DNA of 64,000 bases, taken from Phreatobacter sp. Lineage in GTDB: Bacteria; Pseudomonadota; Alphaproteobacteria; Rhizobiales; Phreatobacteraceae. Every line of letters starts with the position of its first letter. The first letter of the stretch is position 1. The notes under the pieces were generated by a model. That model was not told the DNA's origin. It did not search any database and was given only the letters and a program-made list of their open reading frames with translations. Location of the stretch: the NCBI RefSeq assembly GCF_016793595.1, contig NZ_JAEULY010000014.1, positions 84,033-148,032 on the forward strand, in the 5' to 3' direction. Both the position numbers and the translations under genes were made by a program. This document shows positions 42,592 through 50,267 of the stretch, in pieces.

Positions 42592-42632
42592 ATTATAGGT
42601 TGCATAATTACCGAGTACGCACCCGATGTCAA
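42592..42632 (-). promoter_or_regulatory. cas9 operon promoter region
   Basis: On the minus strand a perfect -10 TATAAT (42597-42592) lies 28 bp upstream of the cas9 ATG. A perfect -35 TTGACA (42632-42627) lies 29 bp before it, too far for a standard pair. TTGACA is instead 17 bp from TAATTA (42609-42604), a weaker -10, so two overlapping promoters or an activator-dependent one are possible. The segment is visibly more AT-rich than its surroundings. Confidence 0.5.
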
Positions 42633-42791
42633 TAAGCTTGCTGAAGGCACCTCATGCCCTCTGACGAATAGCCGCAACGGCTGGCGCTGCTCGTGCCCGA
42701 TATCCGCAGGTGGCGTCGCCCTCGAGAGTTTGCCGTTGATCTCTCGGGCTGCATGGGCCAGTTGTGCTCCCACAGTCGCCAAGCTTGCTGA

Positions 42792-42816
42792 GCTGCCGTT
42801 GGACGCGATCTCGAAG
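42792..42816 (+). repeat. Decayed CRISPR repeat copy upstream of tracrRNA (copy D1)
   Basis: GCTGCCGTTGGACGCGATCT and the following GAAG match positions 1-27 of the complete array repeat at 23 positions with two single-base deletions. It is in the same orientation as the array repeats and directly abuts the next repeat copy without any spacer. Confidence 0.6.
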
Positions 42817-42852
42817 AATGCAACTTGACCGCGATCTCTGAAACGCTATCAT
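42817..42852 (+). repeat. CRISPR repeat copy serving as tracrRNA promoter (copy D2)
   Basis: This 36-bp copy matches the complete array repeat at 27 of 36 positions, including 16 identical bases GACCGCGATCTCTGAA (42827-42842). It carries TTGACC (42825-42830) and TATCAT (42847-42852) separated by 16 bp, a good promoter. The predicted start, near 42859, is exactly where the anti-repeat begins. Confidence 0.75.
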
Positions 42853-42858
42853 GAAGCC

Positions 42859-42935
42859 TTCAGAGATCGCGGTCTGGCTGTTAACAAGTAGCTAGTCTGC
42901 ACCAGATAAGGGCGGCGCTCCGGCGCCGCCTTTTT
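42859..42935 (+). ncRNA. tracrRNA of the type II-C system
   Basis: About 77 nt. The anti-repeat TTCAGAGATCGCGGTC (42859-42874) is the exact reverse complement of the core of the array repeat, and pairing continues with wobbles to the 5' end of the repeat. Then follow a small hairpin (TCTG-CAC-CAGA, 42896-42906), AUAAG, and a terminator stem GGCGGCGC/GCGCCGCC (42911-42930, loop TCCG) with TTTTT. The order anti-repeat, nexus-like hairpin, terminator is that of tracrRNAs. It is divergent from cas9. Downstream, 42936-43110 holds nothing I can identify. Confidence 0.85.
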
Positions 42936-43110
42936 CTTTGCGCGCGGCCTTCGCCGCCGAATGCGGCTCCGAGGCGCTACGGAAGCTCCGAAGCCCACAT
43001 GACATCAGAGAGGCCCGTGACATGGTTCCCGGCCGCGCAACCGTGCTCCCAGCTTGAGGCAAGGACGGCGAGGTCAGCGAGGGTCGTGACGGGCGTCCGG
43101 CCTCACCGCC

Positions 43111-44097
43111 CTACTTCCTCTTCGCCTCGATCACGTCCCAGATCTTCGCGGCGATATCCGGCCCGCCGAGCCTGCGGATAGCGCGGATGCCGGTCGGTGC
43201 CGTCACGTTGATCTCGGTGAGGTTGCCGCCGATCACGTCGATGCCGGCGATGATGATGCCGCGCTCGCGCAGCGCCGGGCCGATGGTCTCGCAGATCTCC
43301 CTCTCGCGCGGCGTGAGTTGCGTCGTTTCGGCCGCGCCGCCGCGCACCATGTTGGAGCGCAGGTCGTCCGCGGCCGGCACGCGGTTCACTGCGCCCGCGA
43401 ACTCGCCATCCACGAGGATGATGCGTTTGTCGCCGTCGCGCACCGCCGGCAGGTAGTGCTGGATCACCCAGGGCTCGCGGGTCAGCGCCGCGAACGTGTC
43501 GAGGAAGGAGCCGAAATTCTCGTCGTCCTTGCGGATACGGAAGACGCCTGCGCCGCCATGGCCGTAGAGCGGTTTCATGACAATGTCGCCCATGTCCTTC
43601 CGAAACGTGCGGATCGCGTCGAAGTCGCGGGTGATGAGCGTCGCCGGCATCAGCTGCGGGAACAGCGTGACGAAGACCTTTTCCGGCGCGTTACGAACGT
43701 GGAAGGGGTCGTTGACGACCAACGTCTGCGGGTGCACGCGCTCGAGAAAATGCGTCGCGGTGATGTAGTGCAGGTCGAAGGGTGGGTCCTGCCGCATCAG
43801 GACCACGTCGAAGCTCGACAGCGGCACGCGCGCGCCCTCGCCGAGGGTGAAATGGTCGCCCTCGGTGTCGCGCACGGCAAGCGGGTGGGCGAGCGTGCTG
43901 GGCACGCCGTCGCGCATGGCGAGCTTGTCGGGGTGGTAGTAGTGAAGGTCGTGGCCGCGCGCCTGGGCTTCCAGCATCAGCGCGAAGCCGGAATCGCCGG
44001 CGATCCTGATCGATGCCATCGGATCGGTCTGCACCGCCACCTTCAGGCGCGCCCTGCCGCCGATATGGGGGGCGGCTGCTCCGGCCTTGTCGCTCAT
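43111..44097 (-). CDS. gshB: Glutathione synthase
   Basis: 328 aa, ATP-grasp enzyme joining gamma-glutamylcysteine and glycine. Seen are the N-terminal domain ([19 protein letters not shown]), the ATP-grasp elements [15 protein letters not shown] and the metal/substrate site [13 protein letters not shown] (the usual form is E-x-NVTSPTG). It is the last gene of rsmI-yraN-gshB and the right border of the CRISPR-Cas insertion. Confidence 0.97.
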   Translation of the reverse strand: MSDKAGAAAPHIGGRARLKVAVQTDPMASIRIAGDSGFALMLEAQARGHDLHYYHPDKLAMRDGVPSTLAHPLAVRDTEGDHFTLGEGARVPLSSFDVVLMRQDPPFDLHYITATHFLERVHPQTLVVNDPFHVRNAPEKVFVTLFPQLMPATLITRDFDAIRTFRKDMGDIVMKPLYGHGGAGVFRIRKDDENFGSFLDTFAALTREPWVIQHYLPAVRDGDKRIILVDGEFAGAVNRVPAADDLRSNMVRGGAAETTQLTPREREICETIGPALRERGIIIAGIDVIGGNLTEINVTAPTGIRAIRRLGGPDIAAKIWDVIEAKRK

Positions 44098-44109
44098 GCG
44101 GTGTTCCTT

Positions 44110-44496
44110 TCAGGCATCGGCGTCGAATGCACCCTGTATATGGCGCGGCCAGTGGCCTTTCGATACCAGCATCAGATCGTAGCGCCTATCGCCGGCCGCA
44201 TGGCGGGGATGCCGCGCGCACCAGAACTCGGCGGCCTGCGTGATCCGGCGGCGTTGCGCCGCCGTCAGCGCGATCTCGGCTGCCGCGAGGTCGCTGCGCG
44301 CCTTGACCTCGACGAAGACGAGGGTACGGCCGCGTTTCGCCACCAGATCGATCTCGGCACCGGGCGCGCGCCAGCGTCGGGCGAGGATCCGGTAACCCTT
44401 GGCGACGAGCACGATCAGCGCGGCGGTTTCAGCCAGCCGTCCGCGTCCCCAGGCGGCAGTGCGACGCGGATCGGCCTCGCGGCGCGCCACGGTCAA
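44110..44496 (-). CDS. YraN family protein (UPF0102, endonuclease-like)
   Basis: 128 aa. The restriction-endonuclease-like core is visible: GRLAETAALIVLVAKGYRIL, then GAEIDLVAKRGRTLVFVEVKAR with the E-I-D...E-V-K catalytic pattern. It may be a DNA-binding nuclease linked with recombination; the function is not settled. It overlaps the rsmI stop by 4 bp and lies 12 bp before gshB. Confidence 0.93.
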   Translation of the reverse strand: MTVARREADPRRTAAWGRGRLAETAALIVLVAKGYRILARRWRAPGAEIDLVAKRGRTLVFVEVKARSDLAAAEIALTAAQRRRITQAAEFWCARHPRHAAGDRRYDLMLVSKGHWPRHIQGAFDADA

Positions 44497-45398
44497 TCCT
44501 TCGCGAGGGCCAGCGCCCGCTGATAGACGTCGCGGCGCGGCAGGCCCGTGGCCTCGGCGATGCGCGCGGCTGCGTCCTTCACCGAGCCTTCGGCGAGGGC
44601 CTGGCGCAGCAGGGCATCGACATCCGCCGCCTCGGGAGCGGCGACCGGGCCAGGCGGGCCGATGACAAGGACGATCTCGCCGCGTGGCTCGCCGGCCTCG
44701 GCATAGTGGCCGGCAAGATCAGCGAGCGAGCCGCGCCTGACTTCCTCGTGAGCCTTGGTCAGTTCTCGGCAGACAGCTGCCGCGCGAGGCCCCAGTTCGA
44801 CGGCGAGATCGGCCAGCGATGCGGCGAGGCGTGGGCCGGTCTCGAAGAAGACGAGCGAACCGGGAACAGCGGCTAGAGTCTTCGCCCGCTGGCGACGGGC
44901 GACCGTCTTCGCGGGCAGGAAGCCGTCGAAGAAGAAGGCGTCGGTCGGCAGGCCCGCCGCAACGAGGGCCGCGAGCGGCGCGGAAGGACCGGGTACGGGG
45001 ATGACGGGATGGCCGGCCTCGCGCGCGGCCTCCACCAGCTTGAAGCCAGGATCGGAGACCAGCGGTGTTCCGGCATCCGAGACCAGCGCCAGCGCCTCGC
45101 CGGCGGCGAGCCTTGCGAGCAGCTTCGGGCGCATCTCCGCGGCATTGTGCTCGTGATAGGGCGCAAGCCTGGTCACGAGGCCGAAATGGTCGATGAGGCG
45201 GCGCGTGACGCGGCTGTCTTCGCAGGCGACGAGGTCGGCCGCCGCCAGTGTCTCGATCGCCCGGATGGTGATGTCGCGCAGGTTGCCGATCGGCGTCGCG
45301 ACGATGTGGAGGCCAGGCTCCAGCGGGCGGGCAAGGAAATCCTTGCCGCCGATCAGGTATCGGCGGCTGGACGGGACGGGGGCTTGAGGGGCGGTCAT
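44493..45398 (-). CDS. rsmI: 16S rRNA (cytidine-1402-2'-O)-methyltransferase
   Basis: 301 aa. Tetrapyrrole-methylase fold with the SAM-binding N-terminal GLHIVATPIGNLRDITIRAI, the VSDAGTPLVSDPGFKLV loop and PGPSA. RsmI methylates C1402 of 16S rRNA in the decoding centre. It is the first gene of rsmI-yraN-gshB and is divergent from the lipoprotein gene, an order widespread in proteobacteria. Confidence 0.96.
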   Translation of the reverse strand: MTAPQAPVPSSRRYLIGGKDFLARPLEPGLHIVATPIGNLRDITIRAIETLAAADLVACEDSRVTRRLIDHFGLVTRLAPYHEHNAAEMRPKLLARLAAGEALALVSDAGTPLVSDPGFKLVEAAREAGHPVIPVPGPSAPLAALVAAGLPTDAFFFDGFLPAKTVARRQRAKTLAAVPGSLVFFETGPRLAASLADLAVELGPRAAAVCRELTKAHEEVRRGSLADLAGHYAEAGEPRGEIVLVIGPPGPVAAPEAADVDALLRQALAEGSVKDAAARIAEATGLPRRDVYQRALALAKD

Positions 45399-45653
45399 CA
45401 GGGGTACTCTCTCGCGCGGACACTATGGCCTTGTGCCGGGTCACGTCCATCGCCCGGCGGCTTGTCAGCGGTCGCACCTGTTGCTGATTCGCCACGTAGA
45501 ATCGGTGCATGCTGTTTGACCCGGCCCCTGCCTCGCGGCTATGCCGGTGCAGGGGGCGTTCAGCGCATGTGGAGGCCAGCAGTGGTGACGACAACGGCGA
45601 AGCGGGGCGAAAATCCGGCGCAGGCGCGTTTCTTCGGGCTGCCCGGCCTCCGG

Positions 45654-46823
45654 ATGGCCGAGGCTCTGCCACGGCGAGAGTTCATGCTCGGCGCGGCGTC
45701 GCTGACGCTGGCTGCCTGCTCCGGCGCCAATATTTCAGGCCCGGGCGGGCCAGTGGCGACCGGGCCCGCGCCGACGGCGCCGGCCGCGCCCGGTTCGACC
45801 ATCGGCGCGGGCTCGGTGAAGATCGCGCTGCTGCTGCCGCTGTCCGCCGGCGGGGCCGCCGGCAATACGGCGGCGGTGTTGCGCAACGCGGCCGAGATGG
45901 CCGTGGCGGAGTTCCAGGGCCCGGACATCACCATTCTGGTCAAGGATGACGGCGGTTCGGCCGCCGGCGCTCAGGCGGCCGCGCAGGCGGCCATTTCGGA
46001 AGGCGCGGAGATGATCCTCGGACCGCTCCTGGCCGAATCCGTCCGGGGCGCCGCAGCCGTCGCGCGCCCCGCCGGCAAGCCGATCATCGCCTATTCGACC
46101 GATACCAGCGTCGCGACGCGCGGCGTCTACCTGATGAGCTTCACGCCGCAGAACACGGTCGACCGCGTCGTCCAGTACGCGGCCCAGCAGGGCAAGCGCT
46201 CCTATGCCGCCTTCGTACCGAACTCGGCCTTCGGGCAGGTGGTTCAGGGCGCGTTCCAGGAGGCGGTCAGCCGCTCCGGGGGGCGGGTCGTCGCGATCGA
46301 GACTTTCCCGCTGGAGGCCAACGGCGTGACCTCGGCGGCCTCGCGGCTGTCCGGTATCGCCGGCCAGATCGATGCCATCTTCGTGCCCGATCCCTATGAC
46401 GGCACGGCTGTTCGCGCGCTGTCCTCGGCCGGTATCGATACGCGCCGCGTCCAGGTGCTGGGCGTCGGGCCGTGGGTCGGCAATCGCGCCGCCGCGCAGG
46501 CCGCGCCGACCGCCGTCTATGCCGCGCCGGACGAGGCGGGCTTCCAGAATTTCGCCGGCCGCTACCGTGCCCGCTTCAATCAGGATCCGGCGCGCATCGC
46601 CTCGCTGACCTATGATTCCGTGTCGCTGATCGCCGCCCTCGTTCGCACGCAGGGCTCGCAGCGCTTCTCGGAAACCGTGCTCACCAATGCCTCCGGCTTC
46701 AACGGCGTCGATGGCCTGTTCCGCTTCCGGGCCGATGGCTCGCCGCAGCGCGGCCTTGCCATCATCCAGGCGGGCGGCCGCGTGGTCAGCCCGGCGCCGC
46801 GCAGCTTCGGCGCCAGCGCCTGA
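45654..46823 (+). CDS. Penicillin-binding protein activator-like lipoprotein (LpoA/LppC type)
   Basis: 389 aa from ATG 45654; ATG 45567 is also in frame. The N-terminus LPRREFMLGAASLTLAACSG combines a twin-arginine-like pair with a lipobox (LAAC), suggesting a Tat-exported lipoprotein. The mature part is a periplasmic-binding-protein type I fold (VKIALLLPLSAGG, ILGPLLAESVRGAA, YDSVSLIAALV) as in the C-terminal domain of LpoA. LpoA stimulates a peptidoglycan synthase. Divergence from rsmI supports the assignment. The tetratricopeptide N-terminal domain of enterobacterial LpoA is absent. Confidence 0.85.
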   Translation: MAEALPRREFMLGAASLTLAACSGANISGPGGPVATGPAPTAPAAPGSTIGAGSVKIALLLPLSAGGAAGNTAAVLRNAAEMAVAEFQGPDITILVKDDGGSAAGAQAAAQAAISEGAEMILGPLLAESVRGAAAVARPAGKPIIAYSTDTSVATRGVYLMSFTPQNTVDRVVQYAAQQGKRSYAAFVPNSAFGQVVQGAFQEAVSRSGGRVVAIETFPLEANGVTSAASRLSGIAGQIDAIFVPDPYDGTAVRALSSAGIDTRRVQVLGVGPWVGNRAAAQAAPTAVYAAPDEAGFQNFAGRYRARFNQDPARIASLTYDSVSLIAALVRTQGSQRFSETVLTNASGFNGVDGLFRFRADGSPQRGLAIIQAGGRVVSPAPRSFGASA

Positions 46824-46850
46824 CGGTCTCTCTCCGGGATGGAATGATCG

Positions 46851-46875
46851 AGGCCGGCCGTCGCGCCGGCCTTGT
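46851..46875 (+). terminator. Hairpin terminator after the lipoprotein gene
   Basis: AGGCCGGC (46851-46858) pairs with GCCGGCCT (46865-46872) around a 6-nt loop, followed by a short T-rich stretch. It lies between two convergent genes. Confidence 0.55.
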
Positions 46876-46887
46876 CATTTGCAACGG

Positions 46888-48204
46888 TCAGCCAAGGCCG
46901 AACCGGATCGCGACGCCGAGCGTCGCCATCAGGCCGACGAGCGGCACCACGCCCACCCGGAAGCGGAAGGCCGCGACGAAGGCGATGATCGCAAGTGCCG
47001 CCGCCTTCCAGTCCAGCGCCGCGATGTCGATGCGCGGCAGGCTGGCAGGCCCGAACGTGATGCTGCCGACGTTCCCGAAGAAGACGTGGAGCGCGAACCA
47101 GACCGCGAGATAGAGAATGACGCCGACGACGGCCGCGGTGATGCCCTGCAGGGCGCCCGCGAGGCGGCTGTTGGCGCGCAGGTCTTCCATGTAGGGCGCA
47201 CCGGCGAAGATCCAGAGGAACGACGGCGCGAAGGTGACCCATGTCGTCATCGCTGCGCCGAGTATGGCCGCGATCATCGGCGTGAACGGCTCGGGCATGC
47301 GCCAGCCGGCGAGGAAGCCGACGAACTGCGTGACCAGAATGGTCGGTCCCGGGGTTGTTTCCGCGAGGCCGAGCCCATCGACCATTTCGGCGGCGGTCAG
47401 CCAGCCCTTCTGCTCGACCGCGGACTGCGCCAGCCAGACGAGCAGGGCATAGGCGCCGCCGAAGGTCAGCATGGCGAGTTGCGAGAAGAAGATGCCGATC
47501 TCCGTCAGCAGGTGACGCGGTCCGAGAAGCAGCGCGGCCAGAACGACCGGCGCCCACCAGATCGCCGACCAGACCAGGATGGTGCGCAATGTCACGGCGA
47601 GGCGGCCCGGCCGGGCGGGCGCGAGCGGCTCGGTCGCGGCCGGCATGCTGACGAGCAGCGCGCCCGCAAGCGCCGCGAGCACGACGATGGCGGGGTAAGG
47701 CACCTTGAACAGGAAGATCGCCAGAAAGGCGGCCGCCATGATGGCGTAGAGCGCCGCCGTGTGGCCGACGCGCTTGCCCATCTTGATCACGGCCTGCACG
47801 ACGATGACCAGCACGGCCGCCTTGATGCCGAAGAAGATGCCGTCCACGAGGGGGACGCCGCGCGCCGTGACGTAGAGTATCGACAGGCCGAGCACGACCA
47901 GCGCGCCGGGGACAACGAAGAGCAGGCCGGCGACGAGACCACCGCGCAGACCGTGCATGAGCCAGCCGATATAGGTGGCAAGCTGCTGCGCCTCGGGGCC
48001 CGGCAGCAGGGTGCAGTAGCTCAGTGCATGGAGAAAGCGCTTCTCGTCCAGCCACTTCTTCTCGTCGACGACCATGGTGTGCAGCATGGCGATCTGCCCG
48101 GCGGCGCCGCCGAAGGAGAACAGCCCGACCTTGATCCAGACGGCGAGCGCCTCCGAGAAGGGAACTTCCGGGAGCGCGGCAACTCGGGTGTCGGCGGCGG
48201 TCAT
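46888..48204 (-). CDS. chrA: Chromate efflux transporter
   Basis: 438 aa, two homologous membrane halves of the CHR family (WIKVGLFSFGGAAGQIAMLH and FFSQLAMLTFGGAYALLVW, each followed by a PGP element: LLPGPEAQQLATYIGW and ETTPGPTILVTQFVGF). It exports chromate from the cytosol. ATG 48204 overlaps the upstream gene stop (ATGA), so it is coupled to chrB. Confidence 0.95.
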   Translation of the reverse strand: MTAADTRVAALPEVPFSEALAVWIKVGLFSFGGAAGQIAMLHTMVVDEKKWLDEKRFLHALSYCTLLPGPEAQQLATYIGWLMHGLRGGLVAGLLFVVPGALVVLGLSILYVTARGVPLVDGIFFGIKAAVLVIVVQAVIKMGKRVGHTAALYAIMAAAFLAIFLFKVPYPAIVVLAALAGALLVSMPAATEPLAPARPGRLAVTLRTILVWSAIWWAPVVLAALLLGPRHLLTEIGIFFSQLAMLTFGGAYALLVWLAQSAVEQKGWLTAAEMVDGLGLAETTPGPTILVTQFVGFLAGWRMPEPFTPMIAAILGAAMTTWVTFAPSFLWIFAGAPYMEDLRANSRLAGALQGITAAVVGVILYLAVWFALHVFFGNVGSITFGPASLPRIDIAALDWKAAALAIIAFVAAFRFRVGVVPLVGLMATLGVAIRFGLG

Positions 48205-49028
48205 GCGCGGTTCGTCCAGGAATGGGTTTCGCTGCGAGCAGTGGCGATCCATGCGTAAAGCCCATCCAGCATGACAAAGCCATGACGCAGCATGGCCTGA
48301 TCGTCGTCGCCGGCGAGCGCCGACAGCCCGAGCGAGGCCGCGAGATAGCCGGCCGCCTGACGGCTCGACGCGAGATCGTCGGTATCGGCGGCGCGCACGA
48401 TGACGGCAAGCTCTGCCAGCGGCGCGAACCCGGCAAGACCGGTGGCGTCCAGCAAGGTGTCGAACGAGCAGCGTGGGCCGTCATGTTCGATCGGCGCGCC
48501 CGGCGTATCGAAGGCGATGCCGCCGGTGTCGGCGGCAACGGCGAGAACCTGATCAGGTTCGACGAAGAGGATGCGGGCCTCGGGGTCGAGGAACCGGCGG
48601 ATCAGCCAGGGGCAGGCGACACGGTCGATCTTGGGCCTGCGGCGCGTCACCCAGACGCGGGCGGGGCCGCCATAGGCGTCCGCCGCGGTGCGGGGCAGCG
48701 TCGGATGACCGGCGGCCGCCCAGCCGAGCGATCCGCCAGCGAGGAAGGAGGCGGGGATGCCGCGTGCCCGCAACTCGGCGACGGTGCGCTGGCTGCGGTT
48801 GTGGCCAGCCTTGCAGGTGATCACGACCGGTCGGAATGGGTCAATGAGCGCTGCCACGGCGGCTCCGGAACCGTCCGCTGTCCAGCGGGTGGCGGGAAGG
48901 TCGGGCTGACCCGCGCGGATGTCGGCGGCGCGCACGTCGATGACCTGAGGCCAGCGCGGGCCTCCGAGCAGGCGTGCCAGTTCGTCGGGCGACAGGGCAA
49001 AGGGGACTGGATCGGCGTTGTCAGACAA
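48201..49028 (-). CDS. chrB: Rhodanese-domain chromate resistance protein (ChrB-like)
   Basis: 275 aa. Residues 10-115 are a rhodanese domain (VIDVRAADI, active-site loop CKAGHNRSQ). Residues about 125-275 match the C-terminal domain of ChrB (RRRPKIDRVACPWLIRRFLDPEA, FDTPGAPIEHDGPRCSFDTLL). ChrB-type proteins make chromate efflux inducible. The DNA-binding N-terminus of classical ChrB is replaced here by rhodanese. TTG 49028 is preferred because GGAGG lies 6 bases upstream; the longer frame has no such site. Confidence 0.88.
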   Translation of the reverse strand: MSDNADPVPFALSPDELARLLGGPRWPQVIDVRAADIRAGQPDLPATRWTADGSGAAVAALIDPFRPVVITCKAGHNRSQRTVAELRARGIPASFLAGGSLGWAAAGHPTLPRTAADAYGGPARVWVTRRRPKIDRVACPWLIRRFLDPEARILFVEPDQVLAVAADTGGIAFDTPGAPIEHDGPRCSFDTLLDATGLAGFAPLAELAVIVRAADTDDLASSRQAAGYLAASLGLSALAGDDDQAMLRHGFVMLDGLYAWIATARSETHSWTNRA

Positions 49029-49242
49029 GCAAGCCTCCACCGGGAAACCGGTTGGAGACGGTGCTTGGGTGGCCCTGGATGGCCACCTGACGGGGCGACC
49101 GCCGCAGGCCCCGTTGGGCATCAGATTGCCGCCGGCTTCCGCCCTTTGCAAGAGGCCCGCACGGCTCCCATGCGGCCGATGGCAGCCGTTCCGCCGCCAA
49201 ATCGGCTAGACAGCCCGAACAGGGACAGGAGGATCGACCGTC

Positions 49243-50145
49243 GTGGACCAGAGCCGCAACGCGGCCGCCGAGCAGGCCCAGCGCTCGCGGCTGAGGGGCA
49301 TCGGACTGATGTGCGCCGCGCTCGCGTGCTTTGCCTGCCTCGACGCGCTCGGCAAATGGCTCGGCACGCAGATGGACCCGATGCAGGTGGTCTGGACGCG
49401 CTACTGTTCGGCTCTTGTCGTGGCGCTCATCATCTTCAATCCGCTGCGCAATCCAAGCGTGCTTGTCACCCAGCGCCCGTGGATCCAGGCGATCCGGTCG
49501 GCGCTGCTCTTCTGCTCCACGGCCTTCAACTTCATCGCGCTGCAGTTCCTCCAGCTCGACCAGACCGCCGCGATCATGTTCGCCACGCCCTTCCTCGTGG
49601 CGATCCTCTCCGGCCCCTTCCTCGGCGAGTGGATCGGCCCCCGGCGCTGGGCGGCGGTCGTGGTCGGATTCCTGGGCGTGCTGGTGATCACCCGGCCGTG
49701 GAGCGGCGCGATGCACTGGTCGATGGGCCTGTCGATGGCCGGCGCCGGTTTCTACGCGATCTACAACCTGCTGACGCGCATGCTGGCGGGCCATGATTCC
49801 GCCGGCACCACATCGATCTACTCGGTCGCTTTCGGAGCAGTCGTGGCGACGGCCCTCGTGCCGCTGGTCTGGACCACGCCGCAGAGCCTGTGGGTGGTCG
49901 CGGGAATGGTGGCGATCGGCGTCTTCGGCGCCGTCGGGCACTGGCTGCTGATCATCGCCCACGGGCTGGCCCCGGCCGGCATCCTCGCGCCGTTCATCTA
50001 CACGCAGATTGTCTGGATGACGGCTCTCGGCTGGCTCGCCTTCGCGCAGGTGCCGGCGCCCAACACCCTTGCCGGCGCCGCCATCGTCATCGCCTCGGGC
50101 CTGTACCTGCTGTACCGCGAGAGGGTGGTTCGCCACACCCGCTGA
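49243..50145 (+). CDS. EamA/DMT family transporter
   Basis: 300 aa with ten predicted membrane helices in two EamA repeats (CAALACFACLDALGKWLG; second repeat from MGLSMAGAGFYAIYNLLTRM). DMT proteins move metabolites across the inner membrane. The substrate is unknown. GTG 49243 follows AGGAGG. It is divergent from the chrB-chrA operon. Confidence 0.88.
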   Translation: MDQSRNAAAEQAQRSRLRGIGLMCAALACFACLDALGKWLGTQMDPMQVVWTRYCSALVVALIIFNPLRNPSVLVTQRPWIQAIRSALLFCSTAFNFIALQFLQLDQTAAIMFATPFLVAILSGPFLGEWIGPRRWAAVVVGFLGVLVITRPWSGAMHWSMGLSMAGAGFYAIYNLLTRMLAGHDSAGTTSIYSVAFGAVVATALVPLVWTTPQSLWVVAGMVAIGVFGAVGHWLLIIAHGLAPAGILAPFIYTQIVWMTALGWLAFAQVPAPNTLAGAAIVIASGLYLLYRERVVRHTR

Positions 50146-50159
50146 GCGGTGCCGCACAT

Positions 50160-50180
50160 TATGCGGCGTTTTGTCGCATA
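50160..50180. promoter_or_regulatory. Palindromic possible operator upstream of the FixJ-like gene
   Basis: TATGCG (50160-50165) and CGCATA (50175-50180) form 6-bp inverted half-sites with a 9-bp centre, about 90 bp before the regulator gene. The half-site spacing suits a dimeric helix-turn-helix protein; the binding factor is unknown. Confidence 0.3.
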
Positions 50181-50267
50181 TGGACATGACCTGATGAGCG
50201 TGAGGATGCCGCGCGAGCGCCTCCAGCCCTTCCGGCGGAAGCCGCGACAGCCGCGGGAGTGCCGATC

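Noticed and set aside
42585..42828. Short frames on both strands between cas9 and the tracrRNA, considered as remnants of a transposase or an extra cas gene
   Set aside because: No ribosome site or recognisable motif; the segment is better explained by promoters and decayed repeats.
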